A stretch of 9,738 nucleotides of DNA, from assembly GCA_003501365.1 (NCBI GenBank), contig DNPP01000090.1, positions 12,358 through 22,095 on the forward strand, given 5' to 3'. The notes under the pieces are model-generated. The model ran no database searches. It was not told where the DNA came from and was given only the letters and a program-made list of their open reading frames with translations. The stretch is from Bacillota bacterium (GTDB lineage Bacteria; Bacillota; UBA4882; UBA8346). Positions 6,417 through 9,738 of the stretch are shown here, piece after piece. How positions within the stretch are numbered: position 1 is the first letter of the stretch; every line of letters starts with the position of its first letter. The translations under genes were made by a program, and so were the position numbers.

Positions 6417-8003
6417 ATGTTGAAAATCATTTTGGTTGACGATGAACCCATTGTCCGTTTAACCATTCAGACGTTGGGGGTTTGGCAAAATTATGGCTTT
6501 CAGTTTGCCTTTGAGGCGGCCAATGGTCAGGAAGCGTTGGAACAGCTGAAATCCGACGACAGTATTGATATTGTTCTAACCGATATCAGTATGCCGAAAA
6601 TGAACGGCCTTGAATTAATCCGGCAGGTTAAAACCATCAATCCGAATATCCCCATTATTGTGCTGAGCGCTTATAATGATTACCCCTATGTCAGAGAAGC
6701 CTTTAAGCTCGGAATTCAGGATTATATTTTAAAATCCGATTTATCCTTGGAATCCCTACTAAAATTGTTTGAAAAAGTCAAAGAAAATATTGATACAACG
6801 AACCGTCATTTAAAAGAAATCAATGATAACACCATCTTACTAAAACAAAAAATGATCGAGGATTTATTGACCGGTGTCCGGATAAACGCCATCCGGGAAA
6901 AATTGGAATCATTGCAGATTAAAATCAAAAACGCCAATAATGTCGTTTGTCTTTTCGATGTGGATGATTATAAGTTACTGGAGGAAAAATATGATAATGA
7001 AATCCTGGCCAAGATCAACAATTCGATCATAAATATTTTTTCGCAAAAAATCACTGAATACAATATTGGAGAGACGCTTTGCCTTTCCAAAGGACGCTAT
7101 GTTCTAATCGCCAGCTTTGAAGGTGAACACAGTTCCGCGGTAATGTTTCAAAAGCTGAATCAATTCATCAATGATATCAAATATTCCTTATCGGAACTAC
7201 TGAATATTTCGGTAACGGTAGGGGTCAGCGCTTTTGCCGACGGGCTTGAAACCATTCCTTCCCTTTATCGGCAAGCAGTTCAAACGATTCAATTTCGCCT
7301 CATTTGGGGGAAAGGCAAAACCATCAATCAACAAGATATTTTAAATATAACAAATACTGCTCAAATAAATATTTCCTCGTTTAAGAAAGAGCTCACTGCA
7401 GCGATCGAAGGTTTGGACACCTCCCAGGCTCAATCAATTTTAAATAATTTCAAACAATACATCATCGGGCTAAATACAGCCAAGATCAATGTGGTTTATA
7501 GTTTATATATTGAAATCATTTATCACGTTCTCAATTATTTAATTGGAAAAGACCTCCATCCGGATGATGTTTTGAACCAAGAATTGGACTTTTATCATCA
7601 AATTAATGAATATGAAACAATTGATGAGATAAATCAATTTCTTGAAAGCATTCTCCTAAAAATCATTGAGGAATTAAAACAAAAGAAAGAGAATATTCCT
7701 TTAAAATTAAAAAAAGCCCGGGAATATATCCGGGCGCATTATCATGAAAATATCAGTTTAAAATCGGTAGCGGAATATCTCAATGTGAGCGAAGCTTATA
7801 TAAGCCGCATGTTCACCAAAGAGATGGGGGAAAGTTTTATTAATTATGTGACCAATTTGCGAATCGAGAAAGCGAAAGACCTACTTAAGAACTCCAATTT
7901 ATCCATTAACGAGATTAGTGAATTGGTCGGCTATTATAACCAGGAACACTTCAGCCGGGTTTTTAAAAAACATGAAGGTTGTAGCCCTAATAAATATAGG
8001 TAA
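6417..8003 (+). CDS. YesN-type response regulator (receiver domain, middle domain, AraC-type HTH)
   Basis: This is a 528-aa two-component transcription factor, complete and of usual length. The receiver domain (1-120) has the acidic pair D8/D9, phosphoacceptor D56 in LTDISMPKMNG, the LSAYND switch segment and the YILK lysine. Residues about 130-400 form the poorly conserved middle part of YesN proteins. FDVDDYKLLEEKYD, GRYVLIASFE and ISVTVGVSAF there resemble a degenerate GGDEF fold without an active site. The AraC-type DNA-binding domain covers 433-528, with two helix-turn-helices (LKSVAEYLNVSEAYISRMF and INEISELVGYYNQEHFSRVF). The ATG at 6417 has AAGAGG about 6 bases upstream. Relatives are usually activated by a YesM membrane kinase encoded next door and control carbohydrate uptake or hydrolase genes. 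Here only a kinase fragment precedes it, so the signal source is unclear. The dehydrogenase gene follows after 61 bases and may be co-transcribed. Confidence 0.95.
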   Translation: MLKIILVDDEPIVRLTIQTLGVWQNYGFQFAFEAANGQEALEQLKSDDSIDIVLTDISMPKMNGLELIRQVKTINPNIPIIVLSAYNDYPYVREAFKLGIQDYILKSDLSLESLLKLFEKVKENIDTTNRHLKEINDNTILLKQKMIEDLLTGVRINAIREKLESLQIKIKNANNVVCLFDVDDYKLLEEKYDNEILAKINNSIINIFSQKITEYNIGETLCLSKGRYVLIASFEGEHSSAVMFQKLNQFINDIKYSLSELLNISVTVGVSAFADGLETIPSLYRQAVQTIQFRLIWGKGKTINQQDILNITNTAQINISSFKKELTAAIEGLDTSQAQSILNNFKQYIIGLNTAKINVVYSLYIEIIYHVLNYLIGKDLHPDDVLNQELDFYHQINEYETIDEINQFLESILLKIIEELKQKKENIPLKLKKAREYIRAHYHENISLKSVAEYLNVSEAYISRMFTKEMGESFINYVTNLRIEKAKDLLKNSNLSINEISELVGYYNQEHFSRVFKKHEGCSPNKYR

Positions 8004-8054
8004 AATCCAAGTTGTTATTTAAACCCCTGCTTCATATACCCCATTAATGAACTC

Positions 8055-8059
8055 GGAGG
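8055..8059 (+). promoter_or_regulatory. Ribosome binding site of the short-chain dehydrogenase
   Basis: GGAGG lies 5 bases before the ATG at 8065. An upstream in-frame ATG at 8047 would place this site within the coding sequence and has no good site of its own, so 8065 is the likelier start. Confidence 0.75.
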
Positions 8060-8064
8060 CGCAC

Positions 8065-8826
8065 ATGAATATCGATTTATCGGGCAAGATAGCAATCATA
8101 ACGGGAGCGACAGGTCAATTAGGAAGAGTAATGGCTCATACTTTAGCTGAGTGCGGTTCCGATATTGCAGTTCACTATTTACACAATGAAGAAAATGCTC
8201 TGAAACTATTGGAAGAAATTAATGTCCTAGGAAGAAAGGCTGTAGCCGTTCAAGCCGATGTTACCAATTTTGATTCCGTGCTAAAAATGCGGGATCAGGT
8301 TATCGAAACACTTGGCGCGCCGGACATCGTTGTCAACAGCGCGGTGATCCAATATCAGTGGAAAAACATCTTGGATCAAGATCTTGAAGATTACGAAAGC
8401 CAGTTCCGTTCCTGCGTCATGCAGAACGTCCACATGGCCAAAGCATTTATCCCACCAATGATTTCTAAGAAACGAGGCAGGTTTATCGGAATTAACACCG
8501 AATGCGCCATCCAGACACTCCCAACCCAGTCGGCTTATGCAGCCGGTAAAAAGGGAATGGACGCCATTTTCCGAGTTCTGACCAAAGAGATTGGTGAACA
8601 TCAAATTACCGTCAATCAAGTAGCACCGGGTTGGACCATCAGTGAAAAGGACCGCCGGGATGGAGTCCGGCCTGAAAATTCTTATGAGTCAAAAGTTCCC
8701 TTGAAAAGGAGAGGTACGGATCAAGAAATTGCCAATGTAGTGGCTTTTTTAGCGTCGGATCTCGCCAGTTTCATTACCGGAGCTTATATCCCAGTATGCG
8801 GCGGAAATGTAATACCGGGAATATAA
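8065..8826 (+). CDS. Short-chain dehydrogenase/reductase (classical SDR family)
   Basis: This is a 253-aa NAD(P)-dependent oxidoreductase of classical SDR length. The dinucleotide-binding motif is TGATGQLG near the N-terminus, followed by QADVTN (the usual D at the adenine site) and VNSAV in place of NNAG. The structural Asn is in MQNVHMAKAF. The catalytic Tyr and Lys are in SAYAAGKKG. The residue 13 positions before that Tyr, normally Ser, is Thr (GINTECAIQ), a conservative but uncommon change. VNQVAPGWT and the C-terminal FITGAYIPVCGGN segment are standard. The absence of a downstream kinase or aldolase leaves the substrate open; by context a sugar, sugar acid or polyol is plausible. The gene follows the response regulator closely on the same strand and converges on the GH65 gene. 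Confidence 0.92.
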   Translation: MNIDLSGKIAIITGATGQLGRVMAHTLAECGSDIAVHYLHNEENALKLLEEINVLGRKAVAVQADVTNFDSVLKMRDQVIETLGAPDIVVNSAVIQYQWKNILDQDLEDYESQFRSCVMQNVHMAKAFIPPMISKKRGRFIGINTECAIQTLPTQSAYAAGKKGMDAIFRVLTKEIGEHQITVNQVAPGWTISEKDRRDGVRPENSYESKVPLKRRGTDQEIANVVAFLASDLASFITGAYIPVCGGNVIPGI

Positions 8827-8911
8827 CAACAAATGACTCCATAACCTAACGCATAAAAAGAATTGGCGAAGTGACTGGTGGTACCTCTTCTGCTTTCCAA
8901 TACAACAATTG

Positions 8912-8998
8912 ACCATAAAGAACATGAAGCTCATGAGAGCATGAAGTTATTTCTGTCAAAGTTTTGGATTTCTTCATGTCCTTCATGACCTTCATGGT
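8912..8998. repeat. Imperfect inverted repeat built of 9-base CATGAAG/CTTCATG units
   Basis: The right arm (8972-8998) is three tandem 9-mers: CTTCATGTC, CTTCATGAC, CTTCATGGT. The left arm (8912-8938) is ACCATAAAG, AACATGAAG, CTCATGAGA, with a further GCATGAAG at 8939. The left arm agrees with the reverse complement of the right arm at 20 of 27 positions, leaving about 33 bases between. The transcript could fold into a long imperfect hairpin. It lies between the ends of two converging genes, so a terminator or RNA-stabilising role is possible, but no U-tract of intrinsic-terminator type follows directly. A dispersed repeat or the scar of a small mobile element are alternatives. Confidence 0.7.
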
Positions 8999-9027
8999 AA
9001 AAACAAATTATTTCAACATAAATTCAT

Positions 9028-9738
9028 TTATTTCCGCTTGATGGCCACACCCTCTGCCGTAATGTTTACCGGTTTCCCGTAAACATTCAAAAGAACCGCA
9101 TCGCCCTCCAGAACTTTAAAAACGGCTTCCTCCTTGGTGACCGTCACTTCTAACAATGAGCCGGCATAGGTAATTTTAAACTGGAAAGACTGCCATTGTT
9201 TCGGCAATGTTGGATTGAAAATTAACGTCTCGCTATCGGTACGAAGTCCCCCAAAGCCGGATATCATACTAGCCCAGACCCCGGCCGCCGACGACGAATG
9301 GATTCCCTGCTCCGTGTTACGGTTGTAATTATCCAAATCCAACCGGGCGGCATACGCTAAGAAGTTATACGCTTCATCCGATTTACCTAATTCAGCCGCT
9401 AAGATCGCATGTAATGAAGGAGATAAAGACGATTCATGGGAAGTCCTGGCTTCATAAAATTCATAATTGGCTTTTTTCTCCTCCATGGTAAAGTCCTGGC
9501 TAAAGAAGTATGGCAAGTTAAGAAAGTCCGGCTGTTTGATCATATTGAAACGGAAAATCTTGATATAGGCCCAATGCTTATAGATTGGAACCTGGGACAT
9601 AGGAATACTTTTAACATCAACATGGGGTAAATCAAAGTACCCGTCATGTTGTTCATAGATACCGGTTTCCTCATCCTTTAAAATGCGCATTTTATCGGCC
9701 ATCCGCTTCCACTCCGCGGTTTCTTCCGAAGACAGTTG
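9028..9738 (-). CDS. GH65-family glycoside phosphorylase/hydrolase, C-terminal part (partial)
   Basis: The reading frame is open to the right edge, so only the last 236 residues are present; the start lies outside. GH65 proteins are usually about 750-800 aa and mostly phosphorolyse alpha-glucosides such as maltose, trehalose, kojibiose or nigerose, giving beta-glucose 1-phosphate. The visible part holds the end of the (alpha/alpha)6 barrel: YEARTSHESSLSPSLHAILA, then AAELGKSDEAYNFLAYAARL and DLDNYNRNTEQGIHSSSAAG, with a GG-R turn (GFGGLRTD). The C-terminal beta-sandwich follows (LIFNPTLPKQWQSFQFKITY, ending VAIKRK). In solved phosphorylases the HxSxLS region borders the phosphate pocket, which is compatible with a phosphorylase. 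The general-acid Glu should lie upstream of the window. Substrate specificity cannot be read here. It is transcribed toward the dehydrogenase gene. Confidence 0.9.
   Translation of the reverse strand, partial: QLSSEETAEWKRMADKMRILKDEETGIYEQHDGYFDLPHVDVKSIPMSQVPIYKHWAYIKIFRFNMIKQPDFLNLPYFFSQDFTMEEKKANYEFYEARTSHESSLSPSLHAILAAELGKSDEAYNFLAYAARLDLDNYNRNTEQGIHSSSAAGVWASMISGFGGLRTDSETLIFNPTLPKQWQSFQFKITYAGSLLEVTVTKEEAVFKVLEGDAVLLNVYGKPVNITAEGVAIKRK

Noticed and set aside
8877..8885. GGTGGTACC, matching the core of the T-box riboswitch antiterminator
   Set aside because: No specifier stem, no following terminator and no plus-strand gene downstream within the gap; a 9-base match alone is not enough.

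Overview
The window looks like a carbohydrate-utilisation locus from a low-GC, Bacillota-like bacterium. The AT-rich gaps, strong AGGAGG-type ribosome sites, TTG starts and the YesN-type regulator all fit that. The transporter binding protein has a signal peptide with no lipobox cysteine, which would suit a diderm lineage better than a classical monoderm Firmicute. The taxonomic inference is weak; the gene families are much surer.

Left block (1-5489, all minus strand, read right to left): a LacI-family regulator with a TTG start, then a large cytoplasmic glycoside-hydrolase-like protein I cannot assign to a numbered family, then a D-lyxose (mannose-type) ketol-isomerase with all four metal ligands, then an ABC sugar-binding protein. 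The transporter permeases are not present and may lie beyond the left edge. Read together: import an oligosaccharide, split it inside the cell, isomerise a released aldose to a ketose. The actual substrate cannot be read from the sequence.

Middle gap (5490-6416): about 930 bases without an intact gene. It holds four near-identical palindromes centred on AACCGGTT, which are probable LacI-family operators. One sits just downstream of a good sigma-A-like promoter on the plus strand. Its right end keeps the last 21 codons of a sensor histidine kinase, preceded in frame by a stop codon. The kinase that should pair with the next gene therefore appears to have been lost here.

Right block: a complete YesN-type response regulator (receiver, middle domain, AraC-type HTH) and a short-chain dehydrogenase, both plus strand and probably co-transcribed. 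Then comes a 200-base convergent gap with an imperfect inverted repeat built of 9-base CATGAAG/CTTCATG units. Last is the C-terminal part of a GH65-type disaccharide phosphorylase/hydrolase on the minus strand, cut by the right edge.

I found no CRISPR array, transposase, rRNA or tRNA. The most notable points are the kinase remnant beside an apparently orphan regulator, the operator array, the unclassified hydrolase, and the dehydrogenase with Thr at the usual catalytic Ser position.
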